From the NCBI RefSeq assembly GCF_003325475.1, contig NZ_CP029495.1:3224001-3288000 (forward strand): a DNA stretch of 64,000 nucleotides, given 5' to 3'. The notes below the pieces were generated by a model. That model did not search any database and was not told the DNA's origin. It saw only the letters and a list, made by a program, of their open reading frames with translations. A program made the translations under genes and the position numbers. This DNA comes from Chromobacterium phragmitis. Lineage in GTDB: Bacteria > Pseudomonadota > Gammaproteobacteria > Burkholderiales > Chromobacteriaceae. Shown here piece by piece: positions 17,401-25,124 of this stretch; the first letter of the stretch is position 1, and each line of letters starts with the position of its first letter.

Positions 17401-19664
17401 ACGCGCGCGTCACCGGCATCAATCTGGACGTCACCGAGCAGCGGGCCTATGAGCAGAACCTGCTGGCCGCCAAGCAGCAGGCGGAGCAGGCCAGCGTGGT
17501 GAAGAGCCAATTCCTGGCCAATATGAGCCATGAGATCCGCACGCCGATGAACGCGGTGCTGGGGCTGCTGCAATTGCTGCTGCATACCCGGCTGGACGAC
17601 CGCCAGCTCGATTACGTGGGCAAAACCCAGGCCGCGGCCAAGTCGCTGCTGGGCCTGCTCAACGATATTCTGGACTTCTCCAAGATGGAGGCAGGCAAGC
17701 TGCAACTGGAGCAGCACCCGTTCGATCTGGAAAGCCTGATGCGGGACCTGGCAGTGGTGCTGTCGGGCAATACCAGCGACAAGGATGTGGAAGTGCTGTT
17801 CCGCATGGACCCGACGCTGCCGTCCATGCTGCGTGGGGACCGGCTGCGGCTGCAGCAGATTTTGATCAACCTGGCCGGCAACGCGCTAAAGTTCACCACC
17901 CAGGGCCAGGTGGTGATCACGGTGAGCGAGCGCGGGCGCGAAGAGAGCGGCGTCTTGCTGCACTTCGAGGTCAGCGATACCGGGATAGGCATCGCGCCGG
18001 AACAGCTGGCGCGCATTTTCGAAGGCTTCACCCAGGCGGAAGCCTCCACCACCCGCCGCTTCGGCGGCACCGGGCTGGGGCTGGTGATCAGCAAGCGCCT
18101 GATCGAATTGATGGGCGGCCAGCTGCGGGTGGAGAGCCAGTTGGGCTGCGGCAGCCGCTTTTGGTTCGAGGTGCCGCTGGGCCTGGCCGGCGAAGGGGTG
18201 CTGGCGCAAACGCCGGCGGTGGTGCCTCGCCAGCTGGACATTCTGGTGGTGGACGACAATCCGCTGGCCGGCGAAATCCTGGTGGACACCATCGCCACGG
18301 TGGGGTGGCGCGCCGAATACGCCGATGGTGGCGATGAGGCGTTGGAAAAGGTGGGCGAGGCCAGCGCCGCCGGCCGGCGCTACGATGTGGTGCTGATGGA
18401 CTGGCGCATGCCGGGGCTGGACGGCGTGGGCGTGGCCGAGATGCTCAGGCAGCAGCTGGCGCACGACAAGCCGCCGGTCATCATCATGGTCACCGCTTTC
18501 GGCCGCGAAGTGCTGGCCGAGGTGGCTGACGGACCAAACCCGCCGTTCAACGATTTCCTGACCAAGCCGATCACGCCGCAGCAATTGGTGGATGCCGTTA
18601 CCCGTTCGGTGATAGGCGGCGGCCGCACGCGGCCGGCCCGGGCTCCCATCGCGTTAAAGCGCCTGCTAGGCCTGCGCGTGTTGCTGGTGGAGGATAACGC
18701 GCTCAACCGCCAGGTGGCGTCGGAATTGCTGCTGGACGAGGGCGCGCAGGTCAGCATGGCCGAAGGCGGCTTGTCCGGCGTCGACCAAGCGATAGCGGCG
18801 GACCCTCCGTTCGACATCGTGATCATGGATGTGCAGATGCCGGACATCGATGGACTGGAGGCGACGCGCCGCATCCGGGCGGATGAAAACTGCCGCGCGC
18901 TGCCCATTCTGGCGATGACGGCCAACGCTTCGCAGGCGGACCGCGCCGATTGCCTGGCGGCGGGAATGAGCGACCATGTCGGCAAGCCGATAGACATAGA
19001 CGAACTGGTGCCCAAACTGCTGGAGCTGACCGGGCGCAAGCCGGCGCGTCAGGAGGGCGGGCAGCTCAAGCCGGCCCCGGAGGCGGACGACGACGATGCG
19101 CTGATCGAGCCTTTGTCGTCGCGACTGAGACGTTTCGGCGACAAGCGACGGGTTTATCGCACCGCCCTGTCCACATTCCGGCCGGAGTGCGAGGACTTGC
19201 TCGCCGCCATCGCTTTGCACCGACAGTTGGGCGCGGTGTCCGAGCAGGCTGCCGCGCTGCACACGCTGAAAGGCCTGGCCGCCACCATGGGGGCGCGGGC
19301 GTTGAGCAAGCTTGCCGCGCAGCTGGACAAGCGGGTGAGGGCGGGAGGAGAGGTGGCCGACGAGCAGGTCCGGCAATTGAGCGCGCTGTTGGACGAAAGC
19401 GTCGAGCAGTTGCAGGCCAATCTGCCGGATGAACTGGCGGAGCCTTCGCGTGGATTGTCGGTCCGCGACTGGCAGACGCAACTGTGGGATATTCTGGATT
19501 TGCTGGAGGACAGCAATCTGGCGGCGATCGATTTGGTGGACGAGCTGCTTGGCTGGGAGCTGGGCGAGCGGCAGGATTCGGTGCTGGAGGTGGCGTCCTG
19601 CGTGCAGCGGCTCCAGTTCGAACAGGCGATCTCCATCGTCAAGGGCTTGCTGACGGCGGCGTGA
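14421..19664 (+). CDS. CHASE-domain hybrid sensor histidine kinase with two receivers and HPt
   Basis: 1747 aa from a TTG at 14421 with GGGGAG 7 bases upstream; an ATG at 14451 or a TTG at 14391 are alternatives. Layout: membrane helix near residues 17-38; extracytoplasmic CHASE sensor (about 60-270, with SLGIGYIKRV, AIGLDIASDAARRQA and LTEPIVLVQ); second helix near 315-338. About five PAS/PAC units follow with a coiled coil near 470-505. Next come HisKA (SHEIRTPMN, His about 1037), an ATPase domain (NLAGNALKFT, DTGIGIA, GGTGLGLV), receiver 1 (LMDWRMPGLDG), receiver 2 (IMDVQMPDIDG) and HPt (LHTLKGLAATMG). It holds a complete phosphorelay in one chain. The final output is probably the REC-GGDEF-EAL protein upstream; this is inference from position. 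Confidence 0.93.
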   Translation: MNGHFDLSVWMKKPFLPAPLAALSLLLLGAVLSLVLAWEVAFDNRQRVDAELRRAGRQLAQSVAARIQHYQFGLNGARGVIVSNGDAGISRARFRAYGLSQDIATEFPGSLGIGYIKRVRERDVPDFEQRARRDGAPGFTVHQLRPHAGERAVILYLEPESGNRPAIGLDIASDAARRQAAEGAMRSGMARLTEPIVLVQHPEERAQAFLLMLPVYHGGSMPASEAGRAEACFGWVYVPVRSREAFRGLLNDLPGVHVELTDVGGPAPVPFFRSGPAVSGRPAASVVASQNLFGREWRLRLDAGPGFVDSLRLPSATLVALIGLGVSAMASLLVLVIGRNRQRRRELAAAQSRLAAIVEGSVDAIISKTLSGVVTSWNFGAERIFGYEADEAIGRSLSELIVPEDKRREEADILEKIARGERISHFETTRQRRDGGLFAVSVSISPVWSDEGQVVGASKVVRDISEQRRAQEELKALNDSLEQQVAGRTAELEKARRTLQTVLDAVPSMIGYWDRQQVNRVANRAFHTWFGVDHEKLPGKRLRELLGEELYQANLSHVEAVFGGEAQTFVRQIPGPDGVVRHSLVHYLPDEVEGEVVGFYSIVHDVSELVESRGQLDAALKEKELLLATINQQLLYSVTDVDGRILEANDLFCLAHGYGRDELVGLDHRCLNAGVHPVSFWQSLWNAIASGRAWRGEICNRTRDGRLRWFDTVIVPHVGDSGRIERYVALRIDITERRLADAELARLHRLLTNVLRAASEVAIIATDVHGVISLFNSGAQRMLGYQDGEMVGQATLAHFHLRDELETRGVELSAEYERQIEGFRALVHEPEASGAETRDWTYVRKDGSKLQVSLTVTAMRDSDELVVGYLGIATDITSRLKQQRELMATRDQLQMASEVARLGVWSWSPAERRLSWNPRMFEIYGQPGELAQRGLEYRHWLERVHPDDAAGVEAELRAVTEHGDLMDQVFRVVHPDGTLRYVQASARLECSGENARVTGINLDVTEQRAYEQNLLAAKQQAEQASVVKSQFLANMSHEIRTPMNAVLGLLQLLLHTRLDDRQLDYVGKTQAAAKSLLGLLNDILDFSKMEAGKLQLEQHPFDLESLMRDLAVVLSGNTSDKDVEVLFRMDPTLPSMLRGDRLRLQQILINLAGNALKFTTQGQVVITVSERGREESGVLLHFEVSDTGIGIAPEQLARIFEGFTQAEASTTRRFGGTGLGLVISKRLIELMGGQLRVESQLGCGSRFWFEVPLGLAGEGVLAQTPAVVPRQLDILVVDDNPLAGEILVDTIATVGWRAEYADGGDEALEKVGEASAAGRRYDVVLMDWRMPGLDGVGVAEMLRQQLAHDKPPVIIMVTAFGREVLAEVADGPNPPFNDFLTKPITPQQLVDAVTRSVIGGGRTRPARAPIALKRLLGLRVLLVEDNALNRQVASELLLDEGAQVSMAEGGLSGVDQAIAADPPFDIVIMDVQMPDIDGLEATRRIRADENCRALPILAMTANASQADRADCLAAGMSDHVGKPIDIDELVPKLLELTGRKPARQEGGQLKPAPEADDDDALIEPLSSRLRRFGDKRRVYRTALSTFRPECEDLLAAIALHRQLGAVSEQAAALHTLKGLAATMGARALSKLAAQLDKRVRAGGEVADEQVRQLSALLDESVEQLQANLPDELAEPSRGLSVRDWQTQLWDILDLLEDSNLAAIDLVDELLGWELGERQDSVLEVASCVQRLQFEQAISIVKGLLTAA

Positions 19665-19697
19665 GAGCCGGTGGCGGCGCCGCCACCGGCATTCGTC

Positions 19698-21998
19698 TTA
19701 GGCCGCCGATCGGCGCAACAGGACCGGCACCGACTTCGAAGTCGGCGTGTTGGATATGTCGGCCACGCTGTCCAGCGGGATCAGCGGATTGGTTTCCGGG
19801 AAGTAGGCGCCCAGGCAGCCGGGCGGAATGTCGTACTCCACCAGCCGGAAGCCGTCGGCGCGCCGCTCCACGCCGTCATGCCAGACCGTGAAGATGTCCA
19901 CCCGCTCGTCGGGCGCGAAGCCCAGCCGCGCCATGTCGTCTCGATGCATCAGCAGCACCCGCCGCTGGCCGTAGACGCCGCGGTAGCGGTCGTCCAGCGC
20001 GTAAATGGTGGTGTTGTACTGGTCGTGCGAGCGGGCCGTCATCAGCACCAGCAATTGGTCGCCGTGCAGCGCGCGGGCGCGGGCGATGGGCGTGTCCTTC
20101 TCCAGCGCGTTGACGATGAACTGCGCCTTGCCGCTTCGCGTCAGCCAGCGGCGCTCGCGCGAGGCCGGCGTCAGGTGGAAGCCGCCGGGTTTGGCGACGC
20201 GGGCGTTGAAGTCATGGAAGGCGTCGAACACTTTCGCGATTTCGTCGCGGATCCGCGCGTAATCGTCGACGAAGCTTAGCCAGTCCAGCTTGCCGCCGCC
20301 CAGCGTCGCATCGGCGATGCGGGCGACGATGTCGGTTTCCGAACGCAATTGGCCGGAGGCCGGCGGGTTGATGCCGTAAGACAGATGCACCATGCACATC
20401 GAGTCTTCCACCGTCACGCCCTGCGGGCCGGTTTGCTGGGCGTCGATCTCGGTGCGGCCCAGCGTCGGCAGGATGATCGCGTCCTTGCCGTGAACCAGAT
20501 GGCTGCGATTGAGCTTGGTGGATATCTGCACCGTCAGCTCGCAGTTGCGCAGCGCCTCGAAAGTGCGCGGCGTGTCCGGCGTGGCCATCGCGAAATTGCC
20601 GCCCAGGCCGACGAACACCTTGACTCGGCCATCCAGCATCGCCCTGATGGTGTCCACCGCGTCCAGGCCGTGCTCCCGCGGCGGCTCGAAGCCGTAGACG
20701 TCGCGCAGCCGGTCCAGAAACGCCTGGCTGGGCTTGTCCTCGATGCCCATGGTGCGGTCGCCCTGCACGTTGGAATGGCCGCGCACCGGACACAGGCCGG
20801 CGCCGCGGCGGCCGATCTGGCCGCGCATCATCATCAGGTTGGACAACATCTGGATCGCCGCCACCGAGTCGCGGTGCTGGGTCAGGCCCATGCCCCAGGT
20901 CGCGATCGCCGCGCGGCTTCTCGCGTAGACACGGGACAGCGCGTCGATGTCATGGAACGGCACGCCGGAGGCCGCGACCAGGTCCGGCCAGCTTTCGGCG
21001 CGCAGATCGGCGGCGAAGGCATCGAAGCCGTGGCAGTGCTCGGCGAGGAAGTCGGCGTCCAGCACCCGCTCGCCGCCAGCTGCGACGGCTTCGTCGTCCA
21101 GCTCCAGCACCCGTTTTGCCAAGCCCTTGATCAGCGCGAAGTCGCCGCCCAGCGTCGGACGGATGAACAGCGAGCTGATCTCGGCGCCGCCGGTGACCAG
21201 GTCCAGCGGGTGCTGCGGGCTGGAGAAGCGGTCCAGGCCTTTTTCCTTCAGCGGATTGATCGACACGATGGTCGCGCCGCGCTTGGCGGCCGCGCGCAGC
21301 TCGTTCAGCATCCGCGGGTGGTTGGTGGCCGGGTTCTGGCCGAACACCATGATGGTGTCCGCATGCTCGAAGTCGTCCAGCACCACCGTCGCCTTGCCCA
21401 TGCCCACGGTTTCCGGCAGCGCGCGGCTGGAGGATTCATGGCACAGATTGGAGCAGTCCGGGAAATTGTTGGTGCCGTACATGCGCACGAACAGCTGGAA
21501 CAGGAAGGCGGTTTCATTGCTGGTGCGGCCGGAGGTGTAGAACGAGGCCTGGTCCGGGCGCGGCAGCGCCCGCAGATGATGGGCGATGCGCGCGAAAGCA
21601 TCGTCCCAGGAGATCGGCAGGTAGCGGTCGCTGGCGGCGTCGTAGGCCAGCGGCTCGGTCAGCCGGCCGTGCTGCTCCAGTTCGTAATCGCTTTGCTCCA
21701 GCAACTGCGCGACGGTGCGTTCGGAGAAGAAATCGGCGCCGATGCGCTTGGAAGTGGCTTCGGCGGCCACCGCCTTGACGCCGTTCTCGCAGAACTCGAA
21801 GGTGGAGGTGTGCTCCCGGTCCGGCCAGGCGCAGCCGGGGCAGTCGAAGCCGTCCGGCTGGTTCTGGCGGAACAGCGTCTTGTAGCGGCTGCCGGGCACT
21901 TTTTCCTTCAGCAGCGTGACAGTGGTGCTTTTCAGCGAGTCCAGGCCGCCGGCGGGCTGGCGGTAAGGTTCGATGCGTTCCTTGCGGGAATGATCCAT
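19698..21998 (-). CDS. FdhF/YdeP-family molybdopterin-dependent oxidoreductase
   Basis: 766 aa, matching the family of single-subunit oxidoreductases related to formate dehydrogenase alpha subunits (E. coli YdeP). The N-terminus has Cys residues (CPGCAWPD at 53-60 and Cys70) that could hold an Fe-S cluster. Molybdenum bis-MGD-binding regions include GRTSNETAFL, NLCHESSSRAL, MVFGQNPATNHPRM and RGHSNVQGDRTMG. No in-frame TGA indicates selenocysteine. YdeP itself is linked to acid resistance in E. coli (literature); the electron acceptor here is unknown because no other dehydrogenase subunits lie nearby. The ATG at 21998 has CCGGAG upstream. fdhD follows divergently and mobA lies 2.4 kb away. 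Confidence 0.88.
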   Translation of the reverse strand: MDHSRKERIEPYRQPAGGLDSLKSTTVTLLKEKVPGSRYKTLFRQNQPDGFDCPGCAWPDREHTSTFEFCENGVKAVAAEATSKRIGADFFSERTVAQLLEQSDYELEQHGRLTEPLAYDAASDRYLPISWDDAFARIAHHLRALPRPDQASFYTSGRTSNETAFLFQLFVRMYGTNNFPDCSNLCHESSSRALPETVGMGKATVVLDDFEHADTIMVFGQNPATNHPRMLNELRAAAKRGATIVSINPLKEKGLDRFSSPQHPLDLVTGGAEISSLFIRPTLGGDFALIKGLAKRVLELDDEAVAAGGERVLDADFLAEHCHGFDAFAADLRAESWPDLVAASGVPFHDIDALSRVYARSRAAIATWGMGLTQHRDSVAAIQMLSNLMMMRGQIGRRGAGLCPVRGHSNVQGDRTMGIEDKPSQAFLDRLRDVYGFEPPREHGLDAVDTIRAMLDGRVKVFVGLGGNFAMATPDTPRTFEALRNCELTVQISTKLNRSHLVHGKDAIILPTLGRTEIDAQQTGPQGVTVEDSMCMVHLSYGINPPASGQLRSETDIVARIADATLGGGKLDWLSFVDDYARIRDEIAKVFDAFHDFNARVAKPGGFHLTPASRERRWLTRSGKAQFIVNALEKDTPIARARALHGDQLLVLMTARSHDQYNTTIYALDDRYRGVYGQRRVLLMHRDDMARLGFAPDERVDIFTVWHDGVERRADGFRLVEYDIPPGCLGAYFPETNPLIPLDSVADISNTPTSKSVPVLLRRSAA

Positions 21999-22170
21999 GA
22001 GGAGCTCCGGAGGCGATGTGCGGTAAAACTCGGACCGCCGGGCGGAATCGCGGGCGGAGCGGGCGGGAAACGTAAAGGATAAATCCGCCGGTCGGGGCGG
22101 CGTCAAGGTTTTATTGCGCCGGCATGGCCTTGCCGCGCGGCGAGGGGGATAATGCGGGTTTGGCGAGTTT

Positions 22171-22218
22171 CGCCTTGGCGCCGGCGACAGAGTCTCGCGG
22201 AGAGGCTGAGCCAAGGCG
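22171..22218. repeat. Inverted repeat in fdh/fdhD intergenic region
   Basis: Arms CGCCTTGGC (22171-22179) and GCCAAGGCG (22210-22218) are separated by 30 bases containing a second small palindrome (CTCGCGGAG). The 255-base stretch between the two minus-strand genes holds nothing else I can name. It may be an extragenic repeat or a terminator-like structure for the small gene that ends at 22254. Confidence 0.5.
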
Positions 22219-22253
22219 CGGCGACGCAGGATCCGGGGCTGGGGCGGCGGCGC

Positions 22254-22535
22254 TTACTCCGTCCGAGCGAACAGCTGTCGGCACAGGTCTTGTCCGGTTT
22301 CGGTGAGGCTGGCGTCGCCCAGTCCGGATTCGTCCAGCCGCAGGCAGGCCAGCTCCAGTTCGGCCAGCAGCGCCAGGCAGCGGCGCAGCGTGCTCATGCG
22401 CAGGCCGGATTGCTTGCACAGCCGGGGCAGCGACCACGCGCGGCCTCCCGCTTGATCGGCGCGCCATAGTTGAGCCAGCAGAGCGGCGACGGCGGGGTCG
22501 AGTTGTTCCAATGCGGGCGCGGCGTGGCGGGACAT
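22254..22535 (-). CDS. Small winged-helix-like protein, 93 aa
   Basis: Composition and pattern suggest a DNA-binding winged helix: helices in LDPAVAALLAQLWRAD, then SLPRLCKQSGLRMSTLRRCLALL resembling a recognition helix-turn-helix, then a beta-wing-like LACLRLDESGLGDASLTE. No specific family is recognised. The ATG at 22535 has CGGAAAAA upstream. It is divergent from fdhD, with about 80 bp between starts, and follows the orientation of the molybdopterin oxidoreductase gene. It is a candidate local regulator of the molybdenum-enzyme genes; this is inference. Confidence 0.65.
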   Translation of the reverse strand: MSRHAAPALEQLDPAVAALLAQLWRADQAGGRAWSLPRLCKQSGLRMSTLRRCLALLAELELACLRLDESGLGDASLTETGQDLCRQLFARTE

Positions 22536-22614
22536 GGGTTTTTCCGAATGAATGGGCGACGCGTAGTGTAGCGCATGGCGGACCGACAGGCGGCGCCCCG
22601 AGAAGGTGACAGGC

Positions 22615-23439
22615 ATGCAAGTGGAAGCGATCAGCGAAGAGGCCGGCGCGCGGCGGCTGGCGGTGAGGCGCCACCGGGACGGCGCGTCCGGCGACGCGGT
22701 GGACTGGGTAGCGGAGGAAACGCCGGTGGCGCTGGTGTTCAACGGCATCTCCCACGCGGTGATGATGGCGACGCCGCAGCATCTGGAGCAACTGGCGGTC
22801 GGTTTCGCGCTGAGCGAGGGCATCGTCGCGCGGCGCGAGGAGATTTTCGATGTCGAGGCCGGCTTCGTCTGCGGCGGCACTGAGGTGAGGCTGGAGATCG
22901 CCCAGTCCGCGTTTCTGGAGATGAAGAGGCGACGGCGCGCGCTGGCGGGCCGCACCGGCTGCGGCGTATGCGGCGTGGAAAGCCTGGCCATGCTGGACTT
23001 GGCCCCGGAGCCCATCCGGAAACCGGCCGAGCCGGCGACGCCCCGGGCGGCGGCGATCGCGCGCGCGGCGGCGGAGCTGCCCGGCCATCAGCGGCTGATG
23101 CAGGCCACCGGCTGCGCGCATGCGGCGGCCTGGTGCGGCCGCGACGGCGAGGTGAGGATGGCGTTCGAGGATGTGGGCCGGCATAACGCCCTGGACAAGC
23201 TGATAGGCTGGCTGTCGCTGGACGACATCTCGGTGGGCGACGGTTTCGTCTTCCTGTCCAGCCGCGCCAGCTATGAGCTGGTGCGCAAGGCGGCGCGGGT
23301 CAACATTCCCATGCTGGCCACCATTTCCGCGCCCACCGCGCTGGCGGTGGAGATCGCGCGCCGCGCCGGCGTGACGCTGGCTAGTTTTTGCCGACGGGAT
23401 GGTTTTGTAGAATACACCGCGGACAATGCGCGGGCTTGA
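22615..23439 (+). CDS. fdhD: FdhD, sulfurtransferase for formate dehydrogenase
   Basis: 274 aa. FdhD transfers sulfur from IscS to the molybdenum cofactor of formate dehydrogenases, which is needed for their activity. The conserved CGVCG motif with Cys116 and Cys119 is present. So are the nucleotide-binding-like segments EDVGRHNALDKLIGW and FLSSRASYELVRKAA. The ATG at 22615 has GAGAAGG 8 bases upstream. Its target is probably the FdhF/YdeP-like enzyme encoded just beyond the small divergent gene. Confidence 0.94.
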   Translation: MQVEAISEEAGARRLAVRRHRDGASGDAVDWVAEETPVALVFNGISHAVMMATPQHLEQLAVGFALSEGIVARREEIFDVEAGFVCGGTEVRLEIAQSAFLEMKRRRRALAGRTGCGVCGVESLAMLDLAPEPIRKPAEPATPRAAAIARAAAELPGHQRLMQATGCAHAAAWCGRDGEVRMAFEDVGRHNALDKLIGWLSLDDISVGDGFVFLSSRASYELVRKAARVNIPMLATISAPTALAVEIARRAGVTLASFCRRDGFVEYTADNARA

Positions 23440-23620
23440 TTGGATGGGCCTGTGGATTCCTGCCTCAACGGTAGAGGGGGGCATTCATGGACCCAGATAG
23501 CTTCGGGCGATCTTGGGAGCGCGCTGGCGACGAGGCTCCATCTTTGATGGATGATTCTAGCGCAGGGCGATTTTCTCCAAGGCTGAGTCTACTGTGCAAC
23601 ATTATTTTGGGACACCATCC

Positions 23621-24277
23621 ATGCACTACAACGATGAAACAGTCGATACGTTTGATCGCGGTGCGGCGCGCTACGCTGAAAAATACGGCGACTTGCGGCT
23701 CTATGACGCTTATTTCGATGTGTTGTTGAGCGCCTTGCCCTGTGGACCGATCAAGTTTCTGGATCTCGCCAGCGGTCCCGGCGGCGTTGCCGCCTATGTG
23801 CGCAATCGTCGTCCTGATGCGATGATCGTTTGCGCGGACCGTTCTGCCGCGATGTTGTCCGAGGCGGCAAAGCGCGTATCCGGGGCTTTGATCGCTGAAG
23901 TGGATTGTCGGGATCTTGGCTCTATCGATGCGCGGTTTGATGGCGCAGCCTTCTTTTTTGGTCTTAGCTACCTCGATGATATGGATGCGGCTGTCGCCTT
24001 GCGGCAGGCACGTAAAAAACTCCTTGATGAGGGGGTGTTGCTGCTGGCATCCGTCACGGGGGACCCGGGTCTTTCTGGCGCGCAATCCAATCATGCAGGC
24101 GACCGTGTCTTCAATTTCTACAGAACGCCTGAGAGGGTAGTCGAAATGGTTTTGACTGCCGGTTTCGAGGTGCTGGAGTCTCATATCATTCCCAGTCCAT
24201 CTAACGCCACTCATCCAAGCTCGGATCTGGTGCTTTTGGCGCGGCGGAGTCCGGGAATCGGGGCGGTTGACATGTGA
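23621..24277 (+). CDS. Class I SAM-dependent methyltransferase, lower GC than neighbours
   Basis: 218 aa with a Rossmann-like methyltransferase core. Motif I is FLDLASGPGGVAAYV, the acidic end of strand 2 is ICADRS, and later strands are AAFFFGLSYLDD and GVLLLASVTGD. The substrate cannot be told. Hand counts of three 60-base lines give 48-55% G+C, clearly below flanking genes, with many AT-ending codons, so recent acquisition is likely. The ribosome-binding site is weak. The gene stands alone, with about 180 bases of unassigned DNA before it and about 165 after it. Confidence 0.8.
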   Translation: MHYNDETVDTFDRGAARYAEKYGDLRLYDAYFDVLLSALPCGPIKFLDLASGPGGVAAYVRNRRPDAMIVCADRSAAMLSEAAKRVSGALIAEVDCRDLGSIDARFDGAAFFFGLSYLDDMDAAVALRQARKKLLDEGVLLLASVTGDPGLSGAQSNHAGDRVFNFYRTPERVVEMVLTAGFEVLESHIIPSPSNATHPSSDLVLLARRSPGIGAVDM

Positions 24278-24444
24278 TGCGTCGGCCCCTTTACTGCCGA
24301 TTCATCGTGCTTTCGCCCGGGCAGGGAATGACCATGTGGCGGCCGAAACGCCTAGATGCATCGCAAACGCAGCCCGGAGCCGCCATTCAGCAATTCAATA
24401 GCTAACGTAGATGTTCGTGGGATCTTGCCGAGTTGGATGAGATG

Positions 24445-25050
24445 TCAGGCTTGGCTCCGCCATTCCTCTTCCAGCCTGGCCAGGTCTTCCGGGGAGTTGA
24501 GATTGCTGAACGCGAGCGGCGCGTCGTCGAAGGCCACGGCCAGCGCGCCGTTGGCGGCCTGCCATTCGCGCACGCGGCGCCCGCCGCCTGCCAGATAGGC
24601 GCGCAAGGAGGGCAGCAGCGCGCGCGACAACGCCATGCAGACGGGCTGCGGCAGGCCGGCGCAATGCGCGACGCTGATCTGAGCCTCGCCCAGCCGCAGC
24701 GGCGCCATCAGCCGCGCGGCCAGGTTGTCCGGCAGCAAAGGCAGATCGCATGGCGCCGTAATCAGCCACTCGGTGTGGCAGGCGGCTAAACCGGCTTCCA
24801 GTCCCGCCAGCGGCCCGCCGCCGGCGTAGGCCGGATCGTCAGTCACCACTTCGCCCAGCGCGGCATATCGTTCCAGATTGCGGTTGGCGCTGATCAGCAG
24901 CGCGTCGGCCTGCGGCCGCAGCCGCGCCGCCGCCCGCTCGGCCAGCGCCACGCCGTTCAGTTCCAGCCAACCCTTGTCCACGCCGCCCATGCGCGAACTC
25001 TGGCCGCCGGCGAGCAGGAGGGCGGTGACGGCGGCGGAATGGGTTGGCAT
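24445..25050 (-). CDS. mobA: MobA, molybdenum cofactor guanylyltransferase
   Basis: 201 aa. It attaches GMP to molybdopterin to form the MGD cofactor used by DMSO-reductase-family enzymes such as the one at 19.7 kb. The GTP-binding N-terminal motif LLLAGGQSSRMGG, the GWLELNG segment and the ITAPCDLPLLP motif are present. The ATG at 25050 has CAGGAG upstream. The same frame is open for about 1360 further codons upstream, but that is antisense-style reading through the efflux genes, and the family N-terminus fixes the start. It lies 74 bases after the RND permease on the same strand and may be co-transcribed by read-through. Confidence 0.92.
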   Translation of the reverse strand: MPTHSAAVTALLLAGGQSSRMGGVDKGWLELNGVALAERAAARLRPQADALLISANRNLERYAALGEVVTDDPAYAGGGPLAGLEAGLAACHTEWLITAPCDLPLLPDNLAARLMAPLRLGEAQISVAHCAGLPQPVCMALSRALLPSLRAYLAGGGRRVREWQAANGALAVAFDDAPLAFSNLNSPEDLARLEEEWRSQA

Positions 25051-25124
25051 GGCGGCTCCTGTGGCGGCGGAAAACAAAACAGGCGGCCGGAGCCGCCTGT
25101 CGGATGATAGCGCAGGATGCGGGT

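Noticed and set aside
19698..21998. Selenocysteine in the molybdopterin oxidoreductase
   Set aside because: No in-frame TGA and no SECIS-like hairpin was seen; the equivalent region carries ordinary Cys.
20349..22082. A 577-codon plus-strand frame
   Set aside because: Antisense to the molybdopterin oxidoreductase, with shadow-type composition.
22152..22469. Possible gene or RadC fragment on the plus strand
   Set aside because: Similarity to RadC is limited to a short phrase, and the frame runs antisense into the 93-aa winged-helix gene; a DNA-level repeat explains it better.
23465..24214. A 249-codon minus-strand frame opposite the methyltransferase
   Set aside because: The plus-strand protein has clear SAM-binding motifs, while the minus-strand product shows none.
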